Assembly (NCBI RefSeq): GCF_014647135.1
Contig: NZ_BMOP01000001.1
Coordinates: forward strand, 332,543-396,542
DNA: 64,000 nt
Source of the DNA: Shewanella xiamenensis
Lineage (GTDB): Bacteria; Pseudomonadota; Gammaproteobacteria; Enterobacterales; Shewanellaceae
Direction of reading: 5' to 3'
This document shows positions 18,634 through 27,836 of the stretch, piece after piece. The translations under genes were made by a program, and so were the position numbers. The first letter of the stretch is position 1. The number at the start of each line of letters is the position of its first letter. The notes below the pieces were generated by a model. That model worked only from the letters and a program-made list of their open reading frames with translations, was not told where the DNA came from and made no database searches.

Positions 18634-19172
18634 GCCTGTGGGTTACCTTCTTGTGCCATTAGTGTTTGCTGTGGCATTTGTGAACGCTCAAGCAAAGTGA
18701 TCCCTTGAAGATGATCAAATTCATGTTGGAAAATACGTGCAATAAAACCCGTTAATTCGGCGTGTTGCCACTGTCCCGCTAGGTTTTGATAGCGCACAAC
18801 TATACTGTGGTGACGCCAAATGGTAAACCGTTGTCCTGGGACAGATAAACAGCCTTCCTCACCTTTTTCGAGTTGTAAAGATGCCAACTCGATGTGTGGA
18901 TTAACCACCACAACGGGCTCCATTAGCGGTGCATCGGGGTAACGCTCGTTTGGCCGTGATGCCATGATAAATAGCGCTAGCGGGCTGTGCACTTGTGGGG
19001 CAGCGATACCGACGCCTTTTGCCTCTACCATGCTTGCCACCATTTGCGATGCTAACTGACTGAGCGTTTCATCAAAGTCGCGTACTTCAATTGCCCGTTG
19101 TTTTAAAATGGCTTCACCTACCTGGGCAATCGGTAGCGGCTGACAGGAGTGTTGTATCTCATTTTTAAACAT
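18630..19172 (-). CDS. def: Peptide deformylase
   Basis: About 180 residues. The three metal motifs are GVGIAAPQV (the usual GxGLAAPQ with Ile for Leu), EEGCLSVPG and QHEFDHLQG, so all metal ligands and the catalytic Glu are present. It removes the formyl group from nascent N-terminal Met. The start at 19172 has AGGGA seven bases ahead; the frame extends to 19199. Its place inside an envelope lipoprotein cluster, rather than beside fmt, suggests this is a secondary deformylase. It overlaps the next gene by four bases. Confidence 0.9.
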   Translation of the reverse strand: MFKNEIQHSCQPLPIAQVGEAILKQRAIEVRDFDETLSQLASQMVASMVEAKGVGIAAPQVHSPLALFIMASRPNERYPDAPLMEPVVVVNPHIELASLQLEKGEEGCLSVPGQRFTIWRHHSIVVRYQNLAGQWQHAELTGFIARIFQHEFDHLQGITLLERSQMPQQTLMAQEGNPQA

Positions 19173-19226
19173 CGCATTCCCTGGATATTTAGTCTTCATC
19201 GTTTGGCTGACGATTTTAGTTCGTTA

Positions 19227-19439
19227 TTAATAATGGGGTGGCGGCGTTTCTTCAGCTTGGGTAGCAATATTGCTCGGCTCCATTGCCTGCAACTTGCCAA
19301 CTAATAACTGGATCTGGTGCTGTTGATGGGCCACGAGTCGATTCAGCTTAATCACCTCTTGGTTTAATTCTTCGACAGTGAGTTCTTGAAAAGCTAATTT
19401 AGTTTGCAGCTCTTCAATTTGTTGTTGTACACCTTGCAT
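19227..19439 (-). CDS. slyX: SlyX family protein
   Basis: 70 residues, the SlyX length. An N-terminal coiled coil ([26 protein letters not shown]) leads to a short proline-rich end, PPPHY. The biochemical role is unknown. In E. coli slyX sits beside fkpA, as it does here with one gene between, so the synteny supports the call. It begins about 10 bases after the stop of the WD40 gene and is followed by the deformylase. Confidence 0.92.
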   Translation of the reverse strand: MQGVQQQIEELQTKLAFQELTVEELNQEVIKLNRLVAHQQHQIQLLVGKLQAMEPSNIATQAEETPPPHY

Positions 19440-19448
19440 GGCTAACCT

Positions 19449-20399
19449 CTATTGTTGCCAAGTCTCAACTAAGCCTTGGCTACTGATACTAACGACTTTA
19501 TTGGTATCTCGAATTGCCACAGAGTATACAACGGCTCCTCGGTTTTGGCTGTTTTTCGTCAACGCAATTTGCCATTGTGCAATAGGTTTACCCGAACTGC
19601 GTTGCCAGAGTATGACTTCGCGGGCGGGAGTTCCCGTTAATAACTGCTTGTCTTGCTCAGTAAAACGTACTGCTGAAAAGGTCATTTGGCGACGATTAAT
19701 TGCTAATTGATTTAAAAGTTTACCGGTTGAGTTGTCCCAAATTTTTGCTTCATTCGTACTGCCATTGGTAAAGCTTAAACTGCCACTGTCGTTCAGTGCC
19801 ACCTTAGTCACCCGGCTACCAAGATCCCAAGTGTGGATTGGTTGTCCGGTTTGTGCCTGCCATAAAATGGCCTGCATATCATTTGACCCTGTGAGTGCGA
19901 TGCGACCATCCGCCGACAGTGCAACCGTATTGACGCGTTCTTTATGGCCTAAGAATTTAATCAGTGCCGTTTTTGCCGCATTTAGAGACATTACACTGCC
20001 ATCGTTTAAACCAATAAGCAAAACCCCATTGTTGGCTACCGCAACACTTTCTCCCGATGCGGGCAGTGACCACCAACCTACGGATTTTCCGTCGGCTATT
20101 GTCCATAGGGCAACTGAATCGCGGCTTAACGATGCGGCGAACTCACCATTAGGTGAAATGGCTGTGCTGGCCACGCCTGTATGAAGGTCGCCATGCACCC
20201 ATTGGTATTTAAGGGTGTGCTGGGTTAAGTCCCAACATTGGACTCCTTGATTCTGAGTTGCGACAATTGCGAGAGTGCCATCACTCGAGAGACTTGCACT
20301 GTAAGAAGGGTCTTTTGAGAGCACGCGAATATCTTCGGCTTTAGGATAGCAAGCCGTCAAAAAAATCGTGCAAATTACCAGCAGTAGGGTTTTCTTCAT
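19449..20399 (-). CDS. WD40-repeat lipoprotein
   Basis: 316 residues with a short signal peptide and lipobox LTAC, so probably lipid-anchored in the periplasm. The rest consists of WD40 blades: SLSSDGTLAIVATQNQGVQCWD, GHKERVNTVALSADGRIALTGSNDMQAILWQ and FTEQDKQLLTGTPAREVILWQ are three of about six or seven. Such propellers are protein-interaction platforms; no enzymatic motif is visible. It is the first gene of the leftward cluster ending in lpoB and is divergent from fkpA. Confidence 0.85.
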   Translation of the reverse strand: MKKTLLLVICTIFLTACYPKAEDIRVLSKDPSYSASLSSDGTLAIVATQNQGVQCWDLTQHTLKYQWVHGDLHTGVASTAISPNGEFAASLSRDSVALWTIADGKSVGWWSLPASGESVAVANNGVLLIGLNDGSVMSLNAAKTALIKFLGHKERVNTVALSADGRIALTGSNDMQAILWQAQTGQPIHTWDLGSRVTKVALNDSGSLSFTNGSTNEAKIWDNSTGKLLNQLAINRRQMTFSAVRFTEQDKQLLTGTPAREVILWQRSSGKPIAQWQIALTKNSQNRGAVVYSVAIRDTNKVVSISSQGLVETWQQ

Positions 20400-20552
20400 G
20401 AACTTGCTCCTAAAGTTGGTGTCTCTAACTCGGTAGAGTGAAATTAATCACAGTTAACCCATAAAGAATCTAGTTGGTATAACCCAGATAACTAGTATAA
20501 AGTTGTCGCGCTTAGGTTATTGTAACCGCTTGAGGATGCTGAGGAAGCTTTA

Positions 20553-21323
20553 ATGAAATCGATTTATAAATTATCGTTAGTTGCATTGGCTGTTATTGGC
20601 CTATCTGCTTGTAATCAAGAAGAAAAAGCAACAAATGCAAGCACAAATGTTGAATTAACGACAGAAGCACAAAAAGAAGCCTACAGTGTGGGTGCTTCAA
20701 TCGGTCGTTATATGTCTGGTCATATTAAAGAGCAAGAAGAATTAGGCCTACCAGTTGACCGCACGCTGATCGTGACAGGTTTTACTAATGGTTTGAATGA
20801 TCAGCTGAAGTTAACTGAAGAAGAAATGCAAACCATTCTTCAAAGTTTAGACAAAAAATTAAATGACAAGCGTACAGAACAAGCTAAAGCCATTGCGGCG
20901 AAAAATCTCGAGGATAGCAAAAAGTTCCTTGAAGAAAACAAAGCTAAGCCAGGCGTAGTCACAACTGAATCGGGCTTGCAATACGAAGTACTCACTCCTG
21001 GTTCAGGTGAAAAGCCAGCGGCTGAAGACACGGTTGAAGTAGATTACGTAGGTACTCTGATTGATGGCAAAGAGTTTGATAGCTCTTACAAACGTGGTGA
21101 AACGGCTAAATTTCCATTGAATCGTGTTATTCCTGGTTGGACCGAAGGCGTACAGTTAATGCCTGTTGGTGCTAAGTACAAGTTTGTTATCCCTGCAAAC
21201 TTAGCTTACGGTGAACGTGATACTGGAACGATTCCACCAAACTCAACGCTGATTTTTGAAGTTGAGTTGAAATCAATTGAGAAAGCACAAGCTGCACCTG
21301 CTGCTGAACCCGCTAAGAAGTAA
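20553..21323 (+). CDS. fkpA: FKBP-type peptidyl-prolyl isomerase FkpA
   Basis: 256 residues. It has a signal peptide with a lipobox-like LSAC, an N-terminal dimerisation domain (about 35-130: AYSVGASIGRYM to ARAIAAKNLEDSKKFLEENK-like), then an FKBP domain (about 145-245) with GSGEKPAAEDTVEVDYVGTLIDGKEFDSSYKRG, VIPGWTEGVQLMPVGAKY and AYGERDTGTIPPNSTLIFEVEL. It catalyses proline isomerisation and acts as a periplasmic chaperone. E. coli FkpA is soluble; the cysteine here suggests a lipid-anchored version. A strong terminator follows. Confidence 0.93.
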   Translation: MKSIYKLSLVALAVIGLSACNQEEKATNASTNVELTTEAQKEAYSVGASIGRYMSGHIKEQEELGLPVDRTLIVTGFTNGLNDQLKLTEEEMQTILQSLDKKLNDKRTEQAKAIAAKNLEDSKKFLEENKAKPGVVTTESGLQYEVLTPGSGEKPAAEDTVEVDYVGTLIDGKEFDSSYKRGETAKFPLNRVIPGWTEGVQLMPVGAKYKFVIPANLAYGERDTGTIPPNSTLIFEVELKSIEKAQAAPAAEPAKK

Positions 21324-21347
21324 TTTTTAGTTACAGTATGCTTTTAT

Positions 21348-21377
21348 AAAAATACCGCCTTTGGGCGGTATTTTTTT
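21348..21377 (+). terminator. Terminator after fkpA
   Basis: AAAAATACCGCC-TTTG-GGCGGTATTTTT followed by more T residues, 25 bases past the stop codon. Confidence 0.92.
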
Positions 21378-21886
21378 ATGCTGTTAAATCCTACTTTTGT
21401 TTTAATTCATTAGTAAACCGAGTTGTAACAGGCTATTTAGCTTTATTAGTGTTTTATTTTGTTATTTGAATAACAAGGTATTGCCGTATCAATAAGCGAT
21501 TATTTTAGAACGATGGAAGACTGATTAAGTTTTAAATGAATAACGCATATTTAAAGCAACAAATTTAATACGCTTATTCAGAATGGCATGTTTAAAAATA
21601 TCATAAAAATATCATATTTTTTTTGCGATTATTATTTGTTCACTTAGGTTAACTAGGGGGACTGGATGTCTTTTTCTTACTTATTGTTTTATCGCTGTTT
21701 AATAATTTTGTGTTATGGCACTGTTCTGAATGTAAGACAATTTACTCTGTAAAATTACATTTCCATCAATATGTTATGCATGCATAGTGAGATCTTGCCC
21801 CCTTTTTTTAGCCCTACAAGTCTGGAATAATCCGCCCGCACGTTAATAAAAATTAGCGGCAATATTATAATAATGGGGTTGTTGAT
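21378..21886. other. Intergenic leader region upstream of exeM
   Basis: About 510 AT-rich bases without a credible gene. It holds a near-palindrome GTTATT-TG-AATAAC near 21459-21472, an ATGCATGCAT palindrome near 21776-21785, and a purine-rich stretch just ahead of the exeM ATG. The nuclease promoter and its regulators presumably lie here. I could not assign an operator with confidence. Confidence 0.4.
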
Positions 21887-24499
21887 ATGGAAAATGTTAA
21901 TAAGTTGACGGCTATTTCTTTAGCTGTAGCCGCGGCGTTGCCTATGATGGCAAGTGCTGATGTCATAATCACTGAGTATGTTGAAGGTAGCTCTAATAAC
22001 AAAGCTATCGAATTGTATAACAGCGGTGATGCGGCAATTGATCTCACAGGTTATAAGCTCGTTCGTTATAAAGATGGCGCAACAGATGCGTCAGATATGC
22101 AAGTATTAGATGGCCAGAGCATTGCGCCTAAAGCCACTAAAGTGATTCTCAATTCAAGCGGTGTTATTACCCTGCCACAAGGCGTCGATAGTTATTCTGG
22201 TAGCTTAAGCTTTAACGGCGGTGATGCTGTCGCTTTGGTTAAAGATGGCGCCGTGGTTGATATTATTGGTGATGTGCCAACGCCAGTCGGTTGGGGACTC
22301 GATGTTACCCTTAAGCGTAAACTAGACTCATTAGTCGCAAATACCGTCTTTAATGCTGCCCAGTGGGAACAATTACCTAAAGATACTTTCACTGGTCTTG
22401 GTTCTCTGAATACGCCAACCGCACCAGAAACACCTGTATTTAGTTGCAGTGGCGCGAAAATTGTTCCTATTTATCAAGTACAAGGTGCTGGCGAATCTAG
22501 CCCTTATGTTCCTCAAGGTGCATTTGAGTCTGAAAGTGAAGTGACGGTTCGCGGGGTGGTGACTGCCCGTGGCGAGAGTTTGTTCAAAGGTTTTTATTTG
22601 CAAGAAGTGAAGGGTGATAACTCGCCATATACTTCCGATGGTGTATTTGTCTTTTTAGGTGAAACACCGCCAGCAGCGATCCAACCTGGGGTTGAAATCT
22701 GTGTTCAGGGTAAGGTCAAGGAATACTTCGGTCTAACCCAAATTGATATTAAAACCGATAAAAAATTTGAAGTGGGCGCGAAGGGGGAAGTTCCTGTCGC
22801 AGCGCCTTTCTATGTTGCCGAGGGAGAAACTCTAGCACAGGCTTTAGAGCGTTATGAAGGCATGAACGTGCTATTAGATGCTGGCAGTGATCTGAAGATC
22901 AGCCGCACCTTTAGCTTCGACTATGCGGGCAAGCGTAATAACATGTTGGTGTCTTACAAAGAACCCTTGATGAAGCCAACCCAGTTATACCCAGCGCTTT
23001 CTCCTGAGGCAACGGCATTAGTTAAATCTAACCTAGAAAATCAGCTGTTTATCGAATCCGATTACAAACCTGCTGACGGTGTAATTCCTTACTTCCCTGA
23101 CTTTAATGCTGAAACAGGTTATATCCGCGTCGGTGATCAATTGACCAATCTGCAAGGGGTGATTGGTTATAGCTACGGGGCTTACCGTTTAGTGGCTACG
23201 AACACTATTACTGCTGGCGATTTTATCCGCGGCGATGATAGAACAGATGCACCAAGTGTGGCGACTAAAGGTGATATCCGTGTGGCCAGCTTTAACGTAC
23301 TGAACTTCTTCAATGATGTTGTGGGTGGTGATACTAATCCATCGGGTGGCAACCGCGGCGCATTGACCGAAGAAGAAATGCTGTTACAACGTGCGAAAAT
23401 CGTTAGTGCCATTACAGCCATGAATGCCGATATCGTTGGCTTGATGGAAATTGCTAACAACGGTTTTGGCGAAAAGAGCGCGATTAAGAACTTAGTCGAT
23501 GCCTTAAACGAGAAGCAAACTGCTGAAAATGCTTACAGCTATATTGAAATCGTCGATGAAGATAAATACGACGGTAAGTACTTCGGTAGCGATGCGATTA
23601 CCGTTGGTATGCTGTACCGTGCGGGTAAAGTAAGCCTTGCAGGTGCTGCTCGCACTATTGATACCCCAGAGCAACATGCGAGTGCAGGCAGTGTGACTCG
23701 CATTAAAGAGGGTAAGACTGAGACTAACCCAGGTAACGATGCTTACCAACGCCACAGCTTAGCGCAAACCTTTAAGATCCATAATGAAAATCTAACCGTT
23801 GTTGTTAACCATCTGAAATCAAAAGGCTCAGGCTGTTTGGAGGATTGGGTTAACTTCGAAGAGTCTGTTGATCCTGCGGATCAACAGGGTAAGTGTAATG
23901 CTTTCCGCGTGTCAGCAGCTAAAGTGATCGGTGAAGCGTTGAAAGACGTAAAAGGCGATTTACTGGTTATCGGTGATATGAATGCCTACGGTATGGAAGA
24001 TCCTATCCGTGTATTGACCGACTACGATGCGAGCAAGTCTGATCGTGCAATCATGACCGCCTCTTGGACAACCTTAAATGGCAAAGTGTTTGAACGCCAA
24101 GGCAGCAAGATTGAGAAAGGTTATGGTCTTATCAATCTCAATACTAAAGCTCACGGTACTGGCACTTACTCATACAGCTACAATGGTGAGTTAGGCAACC
24201 TTGACCATGCCTTGGCAAACACTAGTCTCGCCAAGCGTTTAGTGGATATTGAAGATTGGCATATCAACTCTGTGGAGTCTACCCTGTTCGAATACGGCAA
24301 AAAATTCTCAGGTAATCTCGTAAAATCTGAAAATGCGTTTTCTGCTTCAGACCATGACCCTGTGATAGTTGCATTAAGCTATCCAGCACCTGTTGAGCCA
24401 CCAAAACCTGAGCCAAAGCCTAAGGATGATGGTGGAGCACTAGGTTACTTAGGCTTAGCCTTGTTATCACTATTTGGATTACAGCGCCGTCGCCGTTAA
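21887..24499 (+). CDS. exeM: ExeM/NucH family extracellular endonuclease
   Basis: 870 residues. A Sec signal ends MMASA; a lamin-tail domain follows (about 25-130: DVIITEYVEGSSNNKAIELYN), then an OB-fold region (about 200-300, SEVTVRGVVTARGES), then an endonuclease/exonuclease/phosphatase domain (about 460-840) with ASFNVLNFF, DIVGLMEI, VVVNHLKSKG, VIGDMNAYG and the catalytic SASDHDPV. The C terminus is a GlyGly-CTERM tail (GGALGYLGLALLSLFG then RRRR), cut by rhombosortase and exported by type II secretion. The enzyme degrades extracellular DNA for phosphate and biofilm control. This architecture is that of S. oneidensis ExeM. Confidence 0.93.
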   Translation: MENVNKLTAISLAVAAALPMMASADVIITEYVEGSSNNKAIELYNSGDAAIDLTGYKLVRYKDGATDASDMQVLDGQSIAPKATKVILNSSGVITLPQGVDSYSGSLSFNGGDAVALVKDGAVVDIIGDVPTPVGWGLDVTLKRKLDSLVANTVFNAAQWEQLPKDTFTGLGSLNTPTAPETPVFSCSGAKIVPIYQVQGAGESSPYVPQGAFESESEVTVRGVVTARGESLFKGFYLQEVKGDNSPYTSDGVFVFLGETPPAAIQPGVEICVQGKVKEYFGLTQIDIKTDKKFEVGAKGEVPVAAPFYVAEGETLAQALERYEGMNVLLDAGSDLKISRTFSFDYAGKRNNMLVSYKEPLMKPTQLYPALSPEATALVKSNLENQLFIESDYKPADGVIPYFPDFNAETGYIRVGDQLTNLQGVIGYSYGAYRLVATNTITAGDFIRGDDRTDAPSVATKGDIRVASFNVLNFFNDVVGGDTNPSGGNRGALTEEEMLLQRAKIVSAITAMNADIVGLMEIANNGFGEKSAIKNLVDALNEKQTAENAYSYIEIVDEDKYDGKYFGSDAITVGMLYRAGKVSLAGAARTIDTPEQHASAGSVTRIKEGKTETNPGNDAYQRHSLAQTFKIHNENLTVVVNHLKSKGSGCLEDWVNFEESVDPADQQGKCNAFRVSAAKVIGEALKDVKGDLLVIGDMNAYGMEDPIRVLTDYDASKSDRAIMTASWTTLNGKVFERQGSKIEKGYGLINLNTKAHGTGTYSYSYNGELGNLDHALANTSLAKRLVDIEDWHINSVESTLFEYGKKFSGNLVKSENAFSASDHDPVIVALSYPAPVEPPKPEPKPKDDGGALGYLGLALLSLFGLQRRRR

Positions 24500-24548
24500 A
24501 TACGTGTTAATACGCTCACAACTTATTTTGTGAGCTAAACTCAGAGCT

Positions 24549-24574
24549 AAGGGATGGTTTTACCATCCCTTTTT
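24549..24574 (+). terminator. Terminator after exeM
   Basis: AAGGGATGG-TTTTA-CCATCCCTT followed by T residues. A second weaker hairpin (GCTCACA...TGTGAGC) lies just before it at about 24514-24535. Confidence 0.9.
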
Positions 24575-24643
24575 ATTGAGCTGGTTTTATTGTGTTTTCA
24601 TCGTATTTCATGGGAATGAGTCTTGAGCCCAACGGAGAAAAAG

Positions 24644-25099
24644 ATGGTTGTGAGTACACCCAAGCATTCCATTGGTGTTACCAAGGCGCCATTGTGGTTT
24701 TACGTTATCGCAGTCGTTAGTTTGCTTTGGAATATCATGGGATTATTGGCCTTTGTTATTCAAATGACTATGACGCCAGACGCCATGGCGCAGATGAGTC
24801 CTGATCAGATTAAACTCTATGAATCGACACCCGCTTGGCTCAACTTTGTGTTTGGTTTTGCGGTGGTTTCTGGCGTTATCGGTTGTCTGTTTCTACTGAT
24901 TAAAAAAGCCTTCTCTTATAAAGTGTTGCTCGCGTCACTGGTGGCGGTATTGGTGCAGATGGGTTATGTATTTGGGATTCAGCTGGCGGCAGCGGTATTG
25001 GGTACTGATGCTCTTGTGATGCCAAGTGTAGTGATCCTTTGGGGGATTTTCTTAGTTTGGTTTAGCCGTTTGGCTGTCACAAAACATTGGTTAACTTAG
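24644..25099 (+). CDS. Four-helix membrane protein of unknown function
   Basis: About 151 residues from the ATG at 24644, which has GGAGAAAAAG immediately ahead; the frame is open from a TTG at 24623. Four hydrophobic helices are visible (about 18-40, 68-85, 92-112 and 120-140), with a soluble loop between the first two containing TPDAMAQMSPDQIKLYESTPAW. This loop sequence is common in small uncharacterised membrane proteins of marine gammaproteobacteria. No catalytic motif is seen. It may be cotranscribed with the thioesterase gene about 110 bases downstream. Confidence 0.75.
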   Translation: MVVSTPKHSIGVTKAPLWFYVIAVVSLLWNIMGLLAFVIQMTMTPDAMAQMSPDQIKLYESTPAWLNFVFGFAVVSGVIGCLFLLIKKAFSYKVLLASLVAVLVQMGYVFGIQLAAAVLGTDALVMPSVVILWGIFLVWFSRLAVTKHWLT

Positions 25100-25207
25100 T
25101 CGTAGCGTTTCCTTGCCGTACAGAACTGGTTAAGCGATGCCTTATGTGTTGAACTTCAGTCACTTCTTAGTAAACTGCTAGCTGGTTTTCTTTACTAGGA
25201 TGTTGAA

Positions 25208-25645
25208 ATGAGTATTTGGTTTAGGCCGGTAAGCTTAGAGGATTGTGCCCGTTTAGATGCTGGTATGGGGGGCAAAGGCACCTTGATGCAGACCCTAGGG
25301 ATTGAGATCAGCGAGATTGGCGATGACTATATGAAGGCGACTATGCCTGCCACGCCCGCTGTACATAATCCCTTAGGCATTGTCCATGGGGGCGCGAACG
25401 TTGCCTTAGCCGAAACGGTTGCCAGTTATGCGGCAAACTTTGCGGTGGATTTCGAGCAATATTATTGTGTTGGACAAGAGATTAACGCCAACCATTTACG
25501 TGCTTCACGTAATGGCGTGCTAACCGCAACGGCAAAACCCATTCATCTGGGGAAACGCAGCTCGGTATGGGAAATCTTAATCCATAATAGTGCAGGGGAG
25601 TTGACCTGTATCTCACGGATGACAGCAGCGGTAGTTAAACGCTAA
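25208..25645 (+). CDS. PaaI family hotdog-fold thioesterase
   Basis: 145 residues with the hotdog core: NPLGIVHGGANVALAETVASYAA near residues 58-80 carries the conserved HGG and the acidic catalytic position, followed by GQEINANHLRASR and a C-terminal strand WEILIHNSAGELTCISRMT. Relatives (YbdB/EntH, MenI) hydrolyse aryl- or acyl-CoA. The substrate is not evident. Adjacent genes encode small membrane proteins, giving no metabolic clue. Confidence 0.9.
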   Translation: MSIWFRPVSLEDCARLDAGMGGKGTLMQTLGIEISEIGDDYMKATMPATPAVHNPLGIVHGGANVALAETVASYAANFAVDFEQYYCVGQEINANHLRASRNGVLTATAKPIHLGKRSSVWEILIHNSAGELTCISRMTAAVVKR

Positions 25646-25697
25646 TGCAGATTAACCAACCTGTTTCAATGTATAAATCGATAAATAAGGTTTTAAT

Positions 25698-25937
25698 ATG
25701 GATAGTGCAATGATTTGGGAATGGGTTGGTTATTTGGCGTCTGTGGTAGTAGCTATCTCTTTGATGATGTCAAACATCAAGAAGTTACGTTGGTTGAATT
25801 TGCTTGGGGCGGCACTGTTTGTTGCTTATGGGATGGCGATACAGGCTTATCCTGTTGCAGCGGTTAACTTTTTTATTGTACTCATCGATGCTTATTATCT
25901 TGTTGTTATCTACCGTGAGCAGCTAAGCCAAAAGTAA
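25698..25937 (+). CDS. Small YgjV-like inner membrane protein
   Basis: 79 residues with three hydrophobic helices and the pattern WVGYLASVVVAISLMMSNIKKLRWLNLLGAALFVAYG, then YPVAAVNFFIVLIDAYYL. This resembles the YgjV/bacterial inner membrane protein family, with an internal arrangement reminiscent of PQ-loop proteins. No function is established. It lies 52 bases after the thioesterase and is probably in the same transcript. Confidence 0.75.
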   Translation: MDSAMIWEWVGYLASVVVAISLMMSNIKKLRWLNLLGAALFVAYGMAIQAYPVAAVNFFIVLIDAYYLVVIYREQLSQK

Positions 25938-26233
25938 GTTTGGAGGTTGGTTTCGATGCAAGTCCTAACCAATCTGCTTATTTTTCAAACCTTTAATTTT
26001 AGTCCTCAGTGTAAAAACTCATATCTTCCATCAGTCGGGTATACCCTTTAATGGGTTTTACTCTCCAGATATTAAACAATAATACTGTCTGCACTTAAGT
26101 GATGACAGTGAGTATTTCTTAGTTTTAATCTTTAAAATAGATTGTTTAAATCTGTATTAATCGCTTTATTGGATTTTGTCTTTTCTCTATTCTAGCTCCA
26201 TCGACAACACGTCGCCTGCCAAGGAGATAAGCC

Positions 26234-26287
26234 ATGGCTACTATTTTCGATTTAATTGAATCTTGGATTCACACTAAAAAAGACTAA
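26234..26287 (+). CDS. 17-codon upstream ORF / leader peptide of katB
   Basis: ATG at 26234 is preceded by AAGGAGATAAGCC, one of the strongest ribosome binding sites in the window. It opens a reading frame encoding MATIFDLIESWIHTKKD and ending in TAA at 26285-26287. That stop codon runs straight into the GGAG ribosome binding site of katB, whose ATG lies 10 bases further on, in another frame. The peptide is amphipathic with a basic end. It could couple translation to katB or be a small protein in its own right. The ORF is plain in sequence; expression and role are inferred. Confidence 0.6.
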   Translation: MATIFDLIESWIHTKKD

Positions 26288-26297
26288 GGAGCAAGAT

Positions 26298-27758
26298 ATG
26301 AGTCAACAGTATTTAACCAGCCAGAGCGGTTCCCCTATTGCAGACGATCAAAACTCGTTGTCAGCGGGTGAGCGTGGCCCTTTACTCCTACAAGATTGGC
26401 ATTTAATTGAAAAGCTTGCTCATTTTAACCGTGAGCGTATTCCTGAGCGTGTAGTTCATGCTAAAGGTACTGGTGTATACGGGACTTTCACTCTGACCAA
26501 AGACTTGAGTGATTACACCATTGCCGACCATTTCAATGGTGTGGGTAAGCAAACTGAAACCTTCGTGCGTTTCTCAACCGTTGGCGGTGAAATGGGCTCT
26601 GCCGATGCAGAGCGTGACCCCCGTGGTTTTGGTCTGCGCTTCTATACTGCTCGTGGTAATCACGACATAGTGGGTAACAATACGCCGACTTTCTTCCTGC
26701 GTGATGGCATTAAGTTCCCAGATTTTATCCATACCCAAAAGCGCAACCCATTGACCAACCTTAAAGATCCACAAGCGATGTGGGACTTCTGGTCATTAAA
26801 CCCTGAAGCCATGCATCAGGTGACGATTTTGATGTCAGACCGCGGTATTCCGGCAAACTATCGCCAAATGCACGGCTATGGTTCGCATACTTTCTCGTTC
26901 TGGAATGCTAAAGGTGAGCGTTTCTGGGTGAAGTTTCACTTTAAATCGCAGCAAGGCGTAGTGAACTTAACTAATGAACAGGCTGATAAGTTAAAAGGGA
27001 TTGACCCTGATTCATCGCAACGCGATATGGTGGTGGCGATCACCGATGGCAATTTCCCACGTTGGACGGTGAATGTGCAGATTATGCCTGAGGCTGATGC
27101 CAACACTTACCATATCAACCCATTTGATTTAACTAAGGTTTGGCCACATGGTGATTACCCATTAATTGAAATCGGTGTGTTAGAGCTAAACCGTTTACCG
27201 CAAAACTACTTTGCGGAAGTCGAGCAAGTGGCCTTAGCACCGAGTAACTTAGTGCCTGGTGTAGGCGCATCACCTGATAAAATGTTACAGGCACGTTTGT
27301 TCGCCTATGCCGATGCACAGCGTTATCGTATTGGCGCGAATTACAACCAATTGCCAGTAAACTGTCCACATGCGGCTAAAGCCAATCATCATCAACGTGC
27401 AGGCGCAATGGCAGGAACTCAATGTCCTTATCATGGCAGTCAAACAGGTGGCGATGCTTCAGCAAACTATGGCCCTAATAGCACTGCGGGCGCCTTGGTA
27501 GAACCAGCAAACTTTGCTGAGCCACCACTGCGTTTAGATGGCGAAGCGGCGCGTTACAGCCGATACAATCAGGATGATTACACCCAAGCCGGTAATTTGT
27601 ACCGCATCTTCAGCGAAGATGAAAAAGCCCGCTTAGTGGAAACCATTTCAGGCTCACTGCGTCAAGCGAGTTTAGATGTACAGCAACGTATGCTGGCACA
27701 TTTCCAAAAAGCTGATGCTGATTACGGTCAACGGATCCAAACCGCATTAGGGCTATAA
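26298..27758 (+). CDS. katB: Monofunctional heme catalase
   Basis: About 486 residues, small-subunit clade. The start at 26298 has AAGGAGCAAGAT ahead of it. The catalytic His is in RERIPERVVHAKGTG, the Asn in NNTPTFFLRDGIKFPDF, and the heme-ligand Tyr in RLFAYADAQRYRIG. No signal peptide is seen, so it is cytoplasmic. It converts hydrogen peroxide to water and oxygen. It is preceded by a 17-codon ORF with which it may be translationally coupled. Peroxide regulators such as OxyR usually control such genes, but I did not assign a binding site. Confidence 0.95.
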   Translation: MSQQYLTSQSGSPIADDQNSLSAGERGPLLLQDWHLIEKLAHFNRERIPERVVHAKGTGVYGTFTLTKDLSDYTIADHFNGVGKQTETFVRFSTVGGEMGSADAERDPRGFGLRFYTARGNHDIVGNNTPTFFLRDGIKFPDFIHTQKRNPLTNLKDPQAMWDFWSLNPEAMHQVTILMSDRGIPANYRQMHGYGSHTFSFWNAKGERFWVKFHFKSQQGVVNLTNEQADKLKGIDPDSSQRDMVVAITDGNFPRWTVNVQIMPEADANTYHINPFDLTKVWPHGDYPLIEIGVLELNRLPQNYFAEVEQVALAPSNLVPGVGASPDKMLQARLFAYADAQRYRIGANYNQLPVNCPHAAKANHHQRAGAMAGTQCPYHGSQTGGDASANYGPNSTAGALVEPANFAEPPLRLDGEAARYSRYNQDDYTQAGNLYRIFSEDEKARLVETISGSLRQASLDVQQRMLAHFQKADADYGQRIQTALGL

Positions 27759-27779
27759 GTTAATCTACTAACCCATAGC

Positions 27780-27807
27780 AAAGGCCTGTGATATCACAGG
27801 CCTTTTA
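27780..27807 (+). terminator. Bidirectional terminator between katB and the GDT1 gene
   Basis: AAAGGCCTGTGATATCACAGGCCTTT is a perfect palindrome lying between convergent genes, with T residues on the rightward side. Confidence 0.92.
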
Positions 27808-27836
27808 ATTATTTAAAATTCAATTAATTAGTTGAA

